This document shows, piece by piece, positions 35,557-45,587 of a DNA stretch of 59,975 nucleotides (its first letter is position 1; the number at the start of each line of letters is the position of its first letter). The DNA comes from Victivallaceae bacterium. Lineage in GTDB: Bacteria; Verrucomicrobiota; Lentisphaeria; Victivallales; Victivallaceae. Location of the stretch: NCBI GenBank assembly GCA_021647315.1, contig JAKIUY010000014.1:1-59975 (forward strand), written 5' to 3'. The notes beneath the pieces are model-generated. The model saw nothing but the letters and a program-made list of their open reading frames with translations, was not told the origin of the DNA and did not search any database. The translations under genes were made by a program, and so were the position numbers.

Positions 35557-36885
35557 CCTTACTTGCTCCGCGTCTGAATGCTGTTTATTGCGCCGCAGGT
35601 GCTTAATGATATCATGGCATAACTTTAATCCGGCAATGACAAAAATAAAACTTATGGGGATAATTGGCATTCTGAAACGCCAGTCCAGATTGCCTATCGG
35701 CAGCACCATAAAGTAGAGTGCCGGGATGATTAAAACCGCAAGGGCAGGGTATTTTTTCTGTCGCCAGAAATCAACGATTCCCAACAGTGTCAATAGTGCG
35801 ATTACCGCATAAAAAGCCATGTACCCTAAGGTTAATGCCATCGCGAAGTAGTTCCCGTTGAAGTAGTGATTGAAGGCCGCTATAATGCCTTTACGGCGTA
35901 ATACATCGTAGGTGCCGCGGTTGCCGGAGATGATTTTAAGCCGTTCAAGCAGTGGATTAATATCCGGCATAAAGAAGTAGACCATATTGCGCGGAGCCCA
36001 TAAACAGAAACCCCAGAAATTTTCCAGCAGGATCTTTCTCCCCAGCTTTCCCGCCTGCTTGCTCTTCTCAAACGGGTCGTCAATTCCTTCCAGAGGTTTG
36101 CCCAGTTGCTTATTCATTGTTGGCAGTGGTGTATTGGTTTTCCATGATAGATAGCTCCCGGCTTTGTAGTAGAGCAGGTTATAACCGCTTAATGATGTAT
36201 AGACTGCGTGGTCATATTTCAGATAATTTCTACCGACCCATAATGCAGGCAGCAGATTAGCCAGCACCGCAAATATAATAATAACCTTTACTTTTCGTTT
36301 TTTCCAGATTAACCAGGCAATGAAGAAGATAAAGAGCATTAATCCAATTGGGCGACATAGCGTGGCGTATGAAAGACAGAGTCCTGCAATGCAATTGCGC
36401 TCAGTGATTATTGCGTAAATTGCGGTAATCAAAAAGAATGTAAAAGCAATTTCTGACAGTGGAACCGAAACTAACGTCAGTAGCCCGGGCGAAAGTATAA
36501 AGAGTAATGGAATTGCCCACAAAGGCTTCACTTGCCATTTTTCAGCAATTGCGGTGCTAAAAAAGACTGTACCGAACAGTAAAAGTAGGTTTACTACGAG
36601 AAAAGAGTATTTGCCGAGCCAGGCGAAAAACATGATCAGCAGTGGGTATCCGGGGGTACGCCAAGCTGGCGTGATAGTGGAATGGCTGAATGAAAGATTT
36701 TCATACAGACTGCTACTTAAATTCAGGTAATCCTGGCAGTCTGGGAAAGGGAATTTATCCAGCCCCCCTACTAATCCAAGTATTAGTCCTGCAAGACAGG
36801 GAATTAGAGCCCAAATGACTTTTTTGTCTAATTTGCCGTCATACCGGAAGAAAAATTTATTTAGTTTAGTTAGTTTTTTCAGCAT
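35509..36885 (-). CDS. GT-C membrane glycosyltransferase (ArnT/PMT-like)
   Basis: 458 residues with about 10-11 membrane segments. The first periplasmic loop holds FPDCQDYLNLSSSLYENLSF with TPAWRTPGYPLLIMFFAWLG, the typical acidic motif and the RxPGYP box of lipid-linked-sugar transferases. It moves a sugar from a polyprenyl phosphate to an acceptor in the periplasm; the acceptor is not known. The C-terminus (KHLRRNKQHSDAEQVRLKGH) is cytoplasmic and overlaps the end of the M50 gene on the other strand by 48 bp. It lies downstream of the WlbA-like and WlbB-like genes on the same strand, so it probably belongs to the surface-sugar cluster. Confidence 0.85.
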   Translation of the reverse strand: MLKKLTKLNKFFFRYDGKLDKKVIWALIPCLAGLILGLVGGLDKFPFPDCQDYLNLSSSLYENLSFSHSTITPAWRTPGYPLLIMFFAWLGKYSFLVVNLLLLFGTVFFSTAIAEKWQVKPLWAIPLLFILSPGLLTLVSVPLSEIAFTFFLITAIYAIITERNCIAGLCLSYATLCRPIGLMLFIFFIAWLIWKKRKVKVIIIFAVLANLLPALWVGRNYLKYDHAVYTSLSGYNLLYYKAGSYLSWKTNTPLPTMNKQLGKPLEGIDDPFEKSKQAGKLGRKILLENFWGFCLWAPRNMVYFFMPDINPLLERLKIISGNRGTYDVLRRKGIIAAFNHYFNGNYFAMALTLGYMAFYAVIALLTLLGIVDFWRQKKYPALAVLIIPALYFMVLPIGNLDWRFRMPIIPISFIFVIAGLKLCHDIIKHLRRNKQHSDAEQVRLKGHLALENADDFTD

Positions 36886-37070
36886 CTTTAACTCAAAACG
36901 AGCCTAAGGGCTCGCTCAAAAATAAATTGGAGAATTTCGCATAGGGTGCGGACTGTTGATTAAGGCACGAAAGTATTTACATAGTAGAACTATATAAATA
37001 TTTTCGTAACGCAGAGCAGCCGTTTGCAAGCAAGTGAAAATTCCAGCCTGTTTTTTTGTGAATCCTAAGT

Positions 37071-38093
37071 TTAATATTCTATAGCAATCGCCTGTGAATT
37101 GTTCTCCATCGACTTGTTCGCCGCCTCCAGTGCTGCGACAACTTCATAGCCGTTTAGCGAATCACTCAGTGGTGTTCTGTTTTCAAGCAGGCAGTCAACA
37201 AAATGCCAGCATTCGGTTTTCAATGGTTCACACATTTTGACCCGTGGAATTAGTACCTGCCCGTCCTGAATACTGAAATTAAATTCAGAGATGGTCCCTT
37301 CTACCTGCTCTTTTGTGTCTGCATGTTTTATTGATTTATTGAAAATTTTAATAGGTTCCCCTCCGGCCATATCGTCCCAGACTAACATTTTTTTGTCCCC
37401 GACTACCGTGATTTGACGCACTTTATTGGGATGTAACCATGAGGCAAGAATGTTACATTTAATTCCTGATTTATAGTGGAATGAAGCTGAGACGACATCT
37501 TCAATCTCAGGATTGAGCAGGCAACTGCCGGTCGCGGTGGTTTCATAAGGACGATCATTCAGCCAATAGTTGAAGATCGATATGTCATGTGCCGCTAGAT
37601 CCCAAAGTGCGTTGGCATCGTTTCTAACAGGACCAAGGTTGGTACGTTGACCGTGAATAAAGAGAATATTGCCAAGTTCACCGCTGTCGATCTGCTCTTT
37701 TACATAACGAATTCCGGCATTATAGAGAAAGACGTGCCCGACCATTAAATGAAGGTTTTTGGCTTGAGCTATTTCCATCAGCTCTTTGACCTCAGCTGCG
37801 GTCGGGGCGATTGGCTTTTCAATAAATAGATGTTTTCCGGCCTCTAGGGCAGCTTTAGCGATAGCGAAATGGGCTTTCAGTGGAGTTGCCAGGATAATTG
37901 CATCAAGATCATTATCGGCTGAAGTAATTTCAGTTGAGTCCGTGGTAAACGGCACATCGTAACGGGTCAATTTTCCCTGCTTTGCCGGATCGCGGTCGCA
38001 GATTATTTCAAGTGAGACCTCAGGATGTTCATAAAAGTTTCTGAACAGGTTTGGTCCCCAGTGTCCAAGTCCGATCATTCCAAATTTTAACAT
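37071..38093 (-). CDS. Gfo/Idh/MocA oxidoreductase, WlbA/WbpB-like
   Basis: 340 residues. The Rossmann fold starts at once (KFGMIGLGHWGPNLFRNFYE, GxGxxG), and the EKPIAPTAAEVKELMEIAQA motif holds the catalytic lysine near residue 93. GHVFLYNAGIRYVKEQIDSG and DLAAHDISIFNYWLNDRPYE lie in the substrate half and match UDP-sugar 3-dehydrogenases of the WlbA/WbpB type. These oxidise C3 of UDP-GlcNAc uronate as the first step of a 2,3-diamino sugar. GGAGG lies six bases before the ATG. It follows the acetyltransferase gene by 15 bp, the same order as in known clusters; the aminotransferase is 12 kb away, beyond the R-M island. Confidence 0.9.
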   Translation of the reverse strand: MLKFGMIGLGHWGPNLFRNFYEHPEVSLEIICDRDPAKQGKLTRYDVPFTTDSTEITSADNDLDAIILATPLKAHFAIAKAALEAGKHLFIEKPIAPTAAEVKELMEIAQAKNLHLMVGHVFLYNAGIRYVKEQIDSGELGNILFIHGQRTNLGPVRNDANALWDLAAHDISIFNYWLNDRPYETTATGSCLLNPEIEDVVSASFHYKSGIKCNILASWLHPNKVRQITVVGDKKMLVWDDMAGGEPIKIFNKSIKHADTKEQVEGTISEFNFSIQDGQVLIPRVKMCEPLKTECWHFVDCLLENRTPLSDSLNGYEVVAALEAANKSMENNSQAIAIEY

Positions 38094-38108
38094 AATTACC
38101 TCCAGTTT

Positions 38109-38576
38109 TTATAGTTTTCTTAATAATTTAGCCGGATTACCAGCGTAGACACCGGGTTCCATGATATTTTTTACGACAACACTACCTGCGCCAATAACAA
38201 CATTGTCGCAGATCTTTATTGGTAGAATAGTTGAGTTTGAACCAATGCTGACATGATTGCCGATAATCGTCGGCAGCCAGTCTTCGGCATCATGAGACAC
38301 CGTTCCTTCGCTGAATAGATCATTGATGAACATGACACCGTGAGCAATAAAACAGTCATCACCGATATTGACTTTTTCGCAAAGAAACGAATGTGATTGA
38401 ATTCTGGTTCGATTGCCAACTGTCACATTACACTGAATTTCAACGAACGGGCCGACAAAACAGTCATCGCCGAAATTGCATGAATAGAGATTGACCGGTT
38501 CAACTACTGTGAAATTAGTGCCATGGGTAATATCTACAATACGGCATTTGTAAGTTGTCATACTATTTTTATTCAT
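38109..38576 (-). CDS. Left-handed beta-helix acetyltransferase, WlbB/WbpD-like
   Basis: 155 residues of hexapeptide repeats: NFGDDCFVGPFVEIQCNVTV, GNRTRIQSHSFLCEKVNIGD, DCFIAHGVMFINDLFSEGTV, and IGNHVSIGSNSTILPIKICD. The end GAGSVVVKNIMEPGVYAGNP with AKLLRKL is standard for this group. The catalytic histidine would be in FIAHGV. The closest known enzymes acetylate the C3 amino group of UDP-2-acetamido-3-amino-glucuronate. AAGGA precedes the ATG. It precedes the WlbA-like gene by 15 bp. The R-M island begins 137 bp beyond its start. Confidence 0.9.
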   Translation of the reverse strand: MNKNSMTTYKCRIVDITHGTNFTVVEPVNLYSCNFGDDCFVGPFVEIQCNVTVGNRTRIQSHSFLCEKVNIGDDCFIAHGVMFINDLFSEGTVSHDAEDWLPTIIGNHVSIGSNSTILPIKICDNVVIGAGSVVVKNIMEPGVYAGNPAKLLRKL

Positions 38577-38713
38577 AATTTTCCTTAATGCTCTACCAAT
38601 ATAATAATCAATCTACAGCTTAATACAACATACTGCAAATCATACCTTAGAAAAAAGTAAGTGACTTTGACACTTGAAAATGATTTAGCATTATTCGGTG
38701 CTTGTTTCTATTC

Positions 38714-41700
38714 TTATTTTCTATTCTTTTTAAAATTCTCTGCTTGTTCAAATATGTCTCTGTAAACTTCATCTCGCTCTACTGGTGGATAACCGTATTC
38801 ATCCAATAGTAGAATTAACCCAACTTTTAGGGCTGATTTAATATCTTCTCTTTTACTCCAATCAGGAAATTTCGCTTGTCCATCTACTAAGTCCTTTACC
38901 GCCTTTGCCAACTCAATTAGTTTGTCTTCTGGATATTTGAAGTCATATTTTACACACAGTTCTTTCAAAATATCGTAAAAGGCTTTTTCTTCAAAATCAA
39001 TTCCCATTTCATCGCCAGCTGAAAATTCTTTTTGTACTTCCCAAATCAGATTCGTTAAGTGTTCTGCCATTTCCTCATAAACTTCACTACGCAAAACATC
39101 ATCTTCTTTTCTTTCGTTGTATTTCTCAACTAAGGATTGCATTTTTTTAGAAAAATCAATTCCTTTTACTTTGTTGACTTTCTTAATTTCTCCAATGGCT
39201 TTTGCCAAAAGTTGTTGAAGCAATTTTATTTTAGTGTTCGGTAATTTTATCTTATTAATTTTCGCCAGATAATCTTCATCAAAAAGGTCTTGTTCGTTTT
39301 CTGCTTCATCTCCAAGTTTAAAGATTTCCTGTACACCATCACTTGCCAAAGCATCTTTTATCATTTCTCGAACTTTGGCGTTCATCTGTGCTGTGTCAGG
39401 TGCATTTCCTTTTGTCAGTTTAAACACAATTGAACGAACAGCTAAATAGAAGTGTGTAAAATCTCTTTCCTCCTGTGTTAATTGTTCACTTCCTGCACAA
39501 ATATCATAAGCGGCTTTTAAGCGTTTTACCAAGCCCATAAATCGAGTTTCAAGTTCTTTGGTCAGTTGTACATATTCGGCAGCCATATTCAGTGTATTTA
39601 ACTGCTTTAATGCAGAACCACCAAAATATTTTGAATTGTCAAACCCGCCTGCGCCAATGCTTTGGCGGGCAGGTTTGTGAAAGACTTTTGCTAATAAATC
39701 CAAATGATTTCTAACAACAATCAAAGATTCTTTAATATCTTCAAAATTTTCTCTTTCACCTTTATTGTATTTGGCTAAAGCAAGATTCATTGCTTTTTTT
39801 ATGCCAATGTAATCAACAACTAATCCTTTATTTTTGCCTTTGAATTTTCGGTTTACTCGTGAAATGGTTTGAATTAAATTGTGTTGCCTTATAGGTTTGT
39901 CAATATAAATTGAGTCCAAGAAAGGAACATCAAAACCTGTTAGCCACATATCAACTATAATGGCTATTTTGAAATTGGATTTTTCATTTTTAAACTGCCT
40001 GTCTAATTCTTTTCGATAATCTTTTGTGCCGAGTAAATCGTACATCTCTTTTGGGTCGTCTTTCCCTCTGGTCATTATCATTTTGATACGCTCCGTTGGT
40101 TTGATTTCCCTTTTCTCTTTATCAGTAAGAGACGTTGCAGGCAACGTCTTTACAGCCCATTCAGGTTTTAATGCAATTACATTTTTATAAAAGTTATAAC
40201 CAATTTCACGACTACTACAAACAAACATTGCTTTGCCTGTTACAGTTGCGCCTTCTGAAACCCGTTTTTCATAATGATTTACAAAATCTTCTGCTAATTT
40301 CTGTAAACGGTCTGGGTTACCTAAAATAGAATTCATTGTAGCAGTTACTTTTTTACTTTTTTCTATTTGGTATTCATTTGCGCCTTCTTCTGCAGCTTCT
40401 TCATAATACTTTTCAATTTTCTCTAATTCGCTATTGTGTAAAACAACTTTGGCTGCTCGTCCTTCATAAACTATTCTCACCGTAATTTCATCTCTTACCG
40501 ATTCTGTCATTGTGTAGGCATCAACCACTTTTCCAAAAACATCTAATGTTGCATCAATTGGCGTTCCTGTAAAACCTACAAAAGTGGCGTTGGGCAATGA
40601 AGCGTGCAGATATTTGGCAAAACCAAAAGTCTTTTTTACACCTTTGGAAGTAACCTTTACTTTTTGGTCTAAATTGGTTTGACTCCTATGTGCTTCATCT
40701 GAAATACAAATTACGTTTGTTCTTTCAGTAAGTAATTCCGTATCTTCTGTAAATTTGTGAATTGTAGTTAAGAAAACACCACCGCTTTTTCTGCCTTGTA
40801 GCAAGGTTCTTAATTCAGCTCTACTTTCTACACTTTTTACATTATTGTCCCCAATAAAACTTTTAGCATTGGTAAATTGACCTGAAAGTTGGTCGTCTAA
40901 ATCTGTTCTGTCTGTTATTAAAACAATAGTTGGACTTTCAAAATACTCACTTTTCATTAGTAAGCGAGTGAGATACAACATTGTAAAACTTTTACCGCTT
41001 CCCGTTGCACCAAAATAGGTTCCGCCTTTCCCATCTCCATCAGGTTTTTCAGCGTTTTTAATATTCTCATACAACGCACGAGCTGCATAATATTGAGGAT
41101 AACGACAAACTATTTTTTCATCCTTTTTTGAAGTGTCAGGAATGTAGATAAAGTTTTGAATAATATCTCGTAATCTGTTTTGGTTTAGCATACCCTGAAC
41201 AAGGGTAAACATACTATCGATCCCATCAACATCTTTAGCCAATCCTGCAATCCTACGCCAAGCGTAATAAAATTCGTAAGGGGCAAAAAATGAACCTGCT
41301 TTATTGTTTACTCCATCACTTATTACACAAAAAGCATTGTATTTAAAAAGTTCGGGAATATCTCTTTTGTAGCGAATGGTTAATTGTTCGTACGCATTGT
41401 GTATTGTGGCTTCTTCTCTAATTGCAGATTTGAATTCAAATACTACAACAGGCAAACCATTTATGTAAATAATACCGTCTGGAATTCGTTTTTCTGTACC
41501 AACAATCTCCAATTGATTTACAAATTTGTAGATATTGTGATCTATGCCATATTTGGCTTTTCCCTCTGCTACAATATTATCTAAATCACGACTTTGTGTT
41601 TGTGGTGAAAGTCCTGAATAATCAATTAGTTCTATATGAATATCTTTTTGCTTTCGGTCTTCTCTTTTCAGGATAAAGCCATCAGCCAACCAACGCATTA

Positions 41701-41989
41701 TTTTTTTGTTGCTCTCGTAAAGGTCGGCAGAAGAAAGGGTTTTTAGTTGAAGTATAATAGTTTGAACTTCTATTTTAGTAAGTTGTTCTTTTTTATAGCG
41801 ATTAAGCAGATAGTTTTTTAAATCTTCTTCAATCAATACTTCGTCATCTGCACGGGAAATAGTATTCCCCAAGAAATGTGGAAAACCTTCATTCTCTAAA
41901 AGCTCAATAAAAGCCTGTTCAAGTTTAGCTTCACTAAACTTGGAATTATGAGTTTTTAATGATGAATTATAAATTAAGTTGTTTTCCAT
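38714..41989 (-). CDS. hsdR: Type I restriction enzyme R subunit
   Basis: 1091 residues. The endonuclease domain has RIPDGIIYINGLPVVVFEFK (D..ExK, about 170-190). The motor has Walker A GATGSGKSFTMLYL near 325, DEAH (CISDEAHRSQ) near 430, FVGFTGTPID near 475 and the helicase motif VI region (RQHNLIQTISRVNRKFKGKN) near 695. HsdR translocates DNA and cuts unmethylated DNA with HsdM and HsdS. The first 16 residues (ENNLIYNSSLKTHNSKF) are encoded by an inverted repeat that bounds the four-helix-bundle gene and are probably not original. At 39641-39676 a hairpin is inserted in frame. It is AT-rich against its surroundings, like the rest of the island. Confidence 0.95.
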   Translation of the reverse strand: MENNLIYNSSLKTHNSKFSEAKLEQAFIELLENEGFPHFLGNTISRADDEVLIEEDLKNYLLNRYKKEQLTKIEVQTIILQLKTLSSADLYESNKKIMRWLADGFILKREDRKQKDIHIELIDYSGLSPQTQSRDLDNIVAEGKAKYGIDHNIYKFVNQLEIVGTEKRIPDGIIYINGLPVVVFEFKSAIREEATIHNAYEQLTIRYKRDIPELFKYNAFCVISDGVNNKAGSFFAPYEFYYAWRRIAGLAKDVDGIDSMFTLVQGMLNQNRLRDIIQNFIYIPDTSKKDEKIVCRYPQYYAARALYENIKNAEKPDGDGKGGTYFGATGSGKSFTMLYLTRLLMKSEYFESPTIVLITDRTDLDDQLSGQFTNAKSFIGDNNVKSVESRAELRTLLQGRKSGGVFLTTIHKFTEDTELLTERTNVICISDEAHRSQTNLDQKVKVTSKGVKKTFGFAKYLHASLPNATFVGFTGTPIDATLDVFGKVVDAYTMTESVRDEITVRIVYEGRAAKVVLHNSELEKIEKYYEEAAEEGANEYQIEKSKKVTATMNSILGNPDRLQKLAEDFVNHYEKRVSEGATVTGKAMFVCSSREIGYNFYKNVIALKPEWAVKTLPATSLTDKEKREIKPTERIKMIMTRGKDDPKEMYDLLGTKDYRKELDRQFKNEKSNFKIAIIVDMWLTGFDVPFLDSIYIDKPIRQHNLIQTISRVNRKFKGKNKGLVVDYIGIKKAMNLALAKYNKGERENFEDIKESLIVVRNHLDLLAKVFHKPARQSIGAGGFDNSKYFGGSALKQLNTLNMAAEYVQLTKELETRFMGLVKRLKAAYDICAGSEQLTQEERDFTHFYLAVRSIVFKLTKGNAPDTAQMNAKVREMIKDALASDGVQEIFKLGDEAENEQDLFDEDYLAKINKIKLPNTKIKLLQQLLAKAIGEIKKVNKVKGIDFSKKMQSLVEKYNERKEDDVLRSEVYEEMAEHLTNLIWEVQKEFSAGDEMGIDFEEKAFYDILKELCVKYDFKYPEDKLIELAKAVKDLVDGQAKFPDWSKREDIKSALKVGLILLLDEYGYPPVERDEVYRDIFEQAENFKKNRK
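39641..39676. repeat. REP-like hairpin inserted in hsdR
   Basis: AAACCCGCCTGCGCCAA and TTTGGCGGGCAGGTTT flank the bases TGC and are imperfect inverted repeats. The segment is much more GC-rich than the gene around it and encodes the odd peptide PARQSIGAGGF between FHK and DNSKYF. Hairpins of this composition (GCCTGCGCCAA...TTGGCGGGC) are dispersed in many Bacteroidota genomes, from memory. Confidence 0.7.
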
Positions 41990-42370
41990 AGTCTTTGCCT
42001 TTTTGAGCAGATTTTACAATGCTTGTTAGTATTCGAACTAATTCATCAGATTCTTTTATTATTTCTATAATCGTATTTTCATCAACTAAATTAGTTACTT
42101 TTAAAAGTTTTAACCAATAAAGAGTTTCTCTTGATTCTTTTCTTGCTATTGACATTTTTGCAATAAAATCAGCCTTACTTTGCCCCGCCTGCGCCTCCTC
42201 TGTATTTGCACCAATTGAAGTGCCAGAACGCAATAATTGATTGGCAAGAGTTCGAGATACCTTGTCTTGTTTTTCCAAATACTGGCACAATCTTACAACT
42301 CGAACCGAAAATTCAAAAGTTCTCTCTGTTATCTTTAATTCAGCATTCATAATTCATCACTCATAATTAA
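41943..42370. mobile_element. Inverted-repeat cassette carrying a four-helix-bundle gene
   Basis: The left end has AATTATGAGT, seven more bases, then GATGAATTATAAAT (41944-41974). The right end, in reverse complement, reads AATTATGAGT followed directly by GATGAATTATGAAT (42345-42368). The only gene inside is the four-helix-bundle ORF, whose ATG lies in the right end. The rhuM frame stops in the right end and the hsdR frame starts in the left end. Similar AT-rich ends border many such genes in Bacteroidota, from memory. Mobility is inference. Confidence 0.65.
41967..42350 (-). CDS. Four-helix-bundle protein (S23/IVS family)
   Basis: 127 residues, all helical. ERTFEFSVRVVRLCQYLEKQ, LANQLLRSGTSIGANTEEAQ, KADFIAKMSIARKESRETLY and WLKLLKVTNLVDENTIIEII with ESDELVRILTSIVKS are the signature blocks of the family first seen in 23S rRNA intervening sequences and also used by the Avd proteins of diversity-generating retroelements. 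The family forms pentameric barrels; its role outside retroelements is unknown. Here there is no reverse transcriptase and no rRNA. The gene is bounded by inverted repeats, and overlaps rhuM and hsdR at both ends. Confidence 0.9.
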   Translation of the reverse strand: MNAELKITERTFEFSVRVVRLCQYLEKQDKVSRTLANQLLRSGTSIGANTEEAQAGQSKADFIAKMSIARKESRETLYWLKLLKVTNLVDENTIIEIIKESDELVRILTSIVKSAQKGKDYGKQLNL

Positions 42371-42688
42371 ATCTGTTGCCCACTTTCTAAAATGAACACC
42401 TCTGTGTGATTTCACTCTGTAACCAACCGAAATAACGACATCGAGATTATAAAAATTAGTGGGTTTGGTAGAAAAATCGGAAATTCCGATTTTTCTCATT
42501 GAACTCTCTTTTTCAAGCTCTTGTTCTCTGTAGATATTGAGAATATGCTCGTTAATTGTAGAACGGGATTTTTGAAATAGTTCTGCTATTTGGTCGATAC
42601 TTAGCCAAACGGTTTCATTCTCAAAATGGGTTTCTATTTTAACTTTTCCGTCTTCGGTTTGATATATTATTAGTTGGTTATTTTTCAT
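42347..42688 (-). pseudogene. rhuM: Truncated RhuM-like virulence protein
   Basis: 113 residues from the ATG at 42688, preceded by AAGGAAAG. IIYQTEDGKVKIETHFENET, VWLSIDQIAELFQKSRSTIN, EHILNIYREQELEKESSMRK and YNLDVVISVGYRVKSHRGVH with FRKWATD follow the RhuM family from its start. Full members have about 330 residues; this one ends with LIMSDEL directly after FRKWATD, and these seven residues are encoded by the inverted repeat of the adjoining cassette. I infer that the insertion removed the C-terminal two thirds. RhuM-like genes are common passengers in type I R-M operons. It overlaps the ATPase gene by 11 bp. Confidence 0.85.
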
Positions 42689-45587
42689 AATATTTATCTT
42701 TCCTTTTATTAAAAGCAGGCATAGCACCTTCCAACACTTCTACAATTTTATTATTTATTTCGGTATTTTCTATGCTTCCTGAAATAGTTGAAAAGGCATA
42801 ATTATTTTCTTTATCAAGATTTACATAAATAATTTGCTCTGCATCAGCAACTACTGCTAAATTCGGATTATGAGTGACCATTATAATTTGTCGTTTTGCT
42901 TTTGCTGCTCGAATAAATGGAACTAATATTTTAGCAACACTATGATTATCAAGATTATCTTCTGGTTGGTCAATTATAAGAGGCACATCATTTTTATCAA
43001 GTAATAGATAAAACACTAACAGCAATGCTCCTCGTTCACCAGGGGATAGTTGCTCTATACCTTTGTCGCCTTGTTTTAGCTGATAATTGAAGTCTATAAA
43101 TTCAAGTTTAAACAAGTAGTTGTACAAAGCAGAAACATCGCTTACCTGTTCATTAACAAGTCGTTCGACGGTTTTTTGATTTTCTCTTTTATCAAAGCGT
43201 AACGACTCTACTAAATTATTAAGAAAAGAAATGATAGAATCTTTGTTATCGAAATTTGTTTCAGATACAATTCTTAATATTTCTTTTTCAGCCCCCTCTT
43301 TAGAATAATATGTTCCAGTTTTTCCATGATTTATATAAGAGAAAAAACGACTATTAAAGTTGGATTCTTTAACTAAAGAAGCAGATATTTCAATTTTGTA
43401 ATCCTTCAAATTTTCAGAATTTTTATCAATAATATCATTTATGCTACTTTTAACACTTTTATAAATTTCAATGACGGCTTGTTTCTTATCAAAAATAGCT
43501 TTAACATTTTTTCTCCGTTCTTCATATTTGAGATTAAGCTCATCTTTAATATTATCTGTAAGATATTTTAACTCATTTTTATAAAATAGAATGGTCTCAG
43601 TTGTAGAATCAGTACCTATTATTTTTTCTTTTTCTTTTTCCCATATTTTTTTTGCAGTTAAATATTCTTGATATTTTTTTTGTTCTGTATCTAATTTAGA
43701 TTGTTCTTCTTTTAATTTTATTTGATTTTTTTCAATTTGTTTAATAATTGATTTTTCATCTTCTTCGGAAATATCTTCACCAAGAATAATTTTTATATTG
43801 TTTAGCTTCTCTTCTTGTTCAGAAATATAGATATCAATTTCACTAAAATCTGTGTGAACTGATAAGAGTTTCTCAAAATCAATTTTAAAAGCTGACAGTA
43901 TATCCTTTTTGGCTACAATAAAATCCTCAATCTCGGATTTCTTTAACTCAATTTCCTTTTTTGTATCTCTTAAATTTTTAAGAGCAATAAGAACATCTTT
44001 TTTTTCTTGTTCTTTTTTCTTTTGCACACTTTCTAATTGTTCAATACTCTTTTTTAGCTTATCGATTTCTTGTATTATAGTTTCACTTTGTTTCTTTTTT
44101 TTTGGGTCTTCGTTGGGGTTTGAAATTAACGGTGGTTCAATTAACGCTTTGAGTTCATCTTCTTTTTTCTTTAACTTTTTTTCTATTTCAGTTTTATAAA
44201 CCTCTGTATTCTTTTTTTCTAATTTTATTATTTCCGTATTTAATGACTCAATATGTTTATACAAACTGTTTAACTCTGTTTCTAAAGTCTGTTTTTTTAA
44301 ATCTATTAACTCACTGAAAGAATTTGTATTATATTTTTCAGTTTCTTCTATATGAGAAAATACGACTTTTTCAATCTCTTTTTGAAATTCGGAAACTGTT
44401 GATATTTCATTGGTGAGTCTTTCAAACTGTCCTTGAGGTAAATACTTAACACCTTTTTCATTGGTTAATTCAGGGGTATTATTTAATCCTATTTTTGTAT
44501 TATATCCACTTTCCCAATCAAGATTAGCTATAAAATTATTGGCTATTTTTCCATTTTTTTCTCGAAACTTCTTGTTTGTTAAAAATGAAAAATCGTTATT
44601 ATCATAATAATTTGAACAAAGAGAAATAATATCTGCAATTGCACTTTTCCCGCTACCTTTATGCCCAATAATTGCAACCAATTCTTGATTTAAAAGAATA
44701 TTAACATCTTGAAACCATTTCCCATATTTATTATCGTACCCATCTATGGCGTTAATCTTTAATTCTTTTATGTATTTTGTACGATTTGTCTCAATACGAG
44801 TAAAAATAGGTGGTTTTTCACCAATATAAACACGGTCTTCTGGTTCATTTAGAATTTGCTTTAATCCTTCAAAAGTTGGGTCTGCTTTTATCCAACAGTT
44901 TTGCTTGAGAGAATATTCTTTTATATTGTGGTTATCAGAGCATAGAATTAATGGATGTTCTTTTTTTATTGATTTTTTTAAGAATGCAACAACATTTTTC
45001 TTATACTCAACAACATCTTTTTCTTTACCTAATTCAAAAATATCTACAATATCTGCAATGTCTTCTTTTTGAGCTGCAGAATGTGGCAATGAATGAGTAA
45101 TATTTTCTATGGAATTAGATTTCGAACCTGCATGGATTGAAACAATTCCACCGAGTTCATGAATAATATTTATACTTTCAGATAAATTACAATATATTTC
45201 ATTTATTTTTTTTGATTCGCCTTTAATTTTATTTATTGCTGTTTTGTTTTCAATTTGTCCCCAAATATGAGAAATGTTACAATCTTCTGAGAAAATACCA
45301 ATTATATGTATTGGCTCTTTACCTCTTGCATCAGACAATAATTCAATGCCTGGCAAAACCGTTATCTCTTTATCAGCACCTAATCTTTGTAACTCTTCAA
45401 TTCTTTCAATATCAATAGTATGATGGTCTGTAATTGCTACAACTTAAATATCATTTTTAGATAACTCATCAATAATATTCTGATTAGTTACACTTTTATT
45501 TTCGTAATCATATGAAGATGGTGTATGAAAATGTAAATCCCATTTTCTCCACTCTGCACCTTTTTCAAATTGTTTTTTCATTTTCAT
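42678..45587 (-). pseudogene. PHP-domain / SMC-like ATPase (TrlF-like) with an in-frame stop
   Basis: The start at 45587 overlaps the hsdS stop by four bases (ATGA). KGAEWRKWDLHFHTPSSYDY holds the first PHP motif (HxH). After SKNDI there is a TAA codon at 45444-45446, and the same frame continues VVAITDHHTIDIERI, the second PHP motif, then SIHAGS and LCSDNHN. Walker A is GHKGSGKSAIADI, a coiled coil of some 350 residues follows, then the signature LSPGERG, Walker B LIIDQPEDNLDN and the H-loop VTHN. The domain order fits the TrlF family of AAA-like ATPases found in defence islands. The only internal start, at 45356, would lose two PHP motifs. Either the gene is dead, the stop is read through, or it is an assembly error. 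Confidence 0.88.

Noticed and set aside
41967..42350. Diversity-generating retroelement around the four-helix-bundle gene
   Set aside because: No reverse transcriptase, template repeat or variable target gene is nearby; the family likeness alone is not enough.
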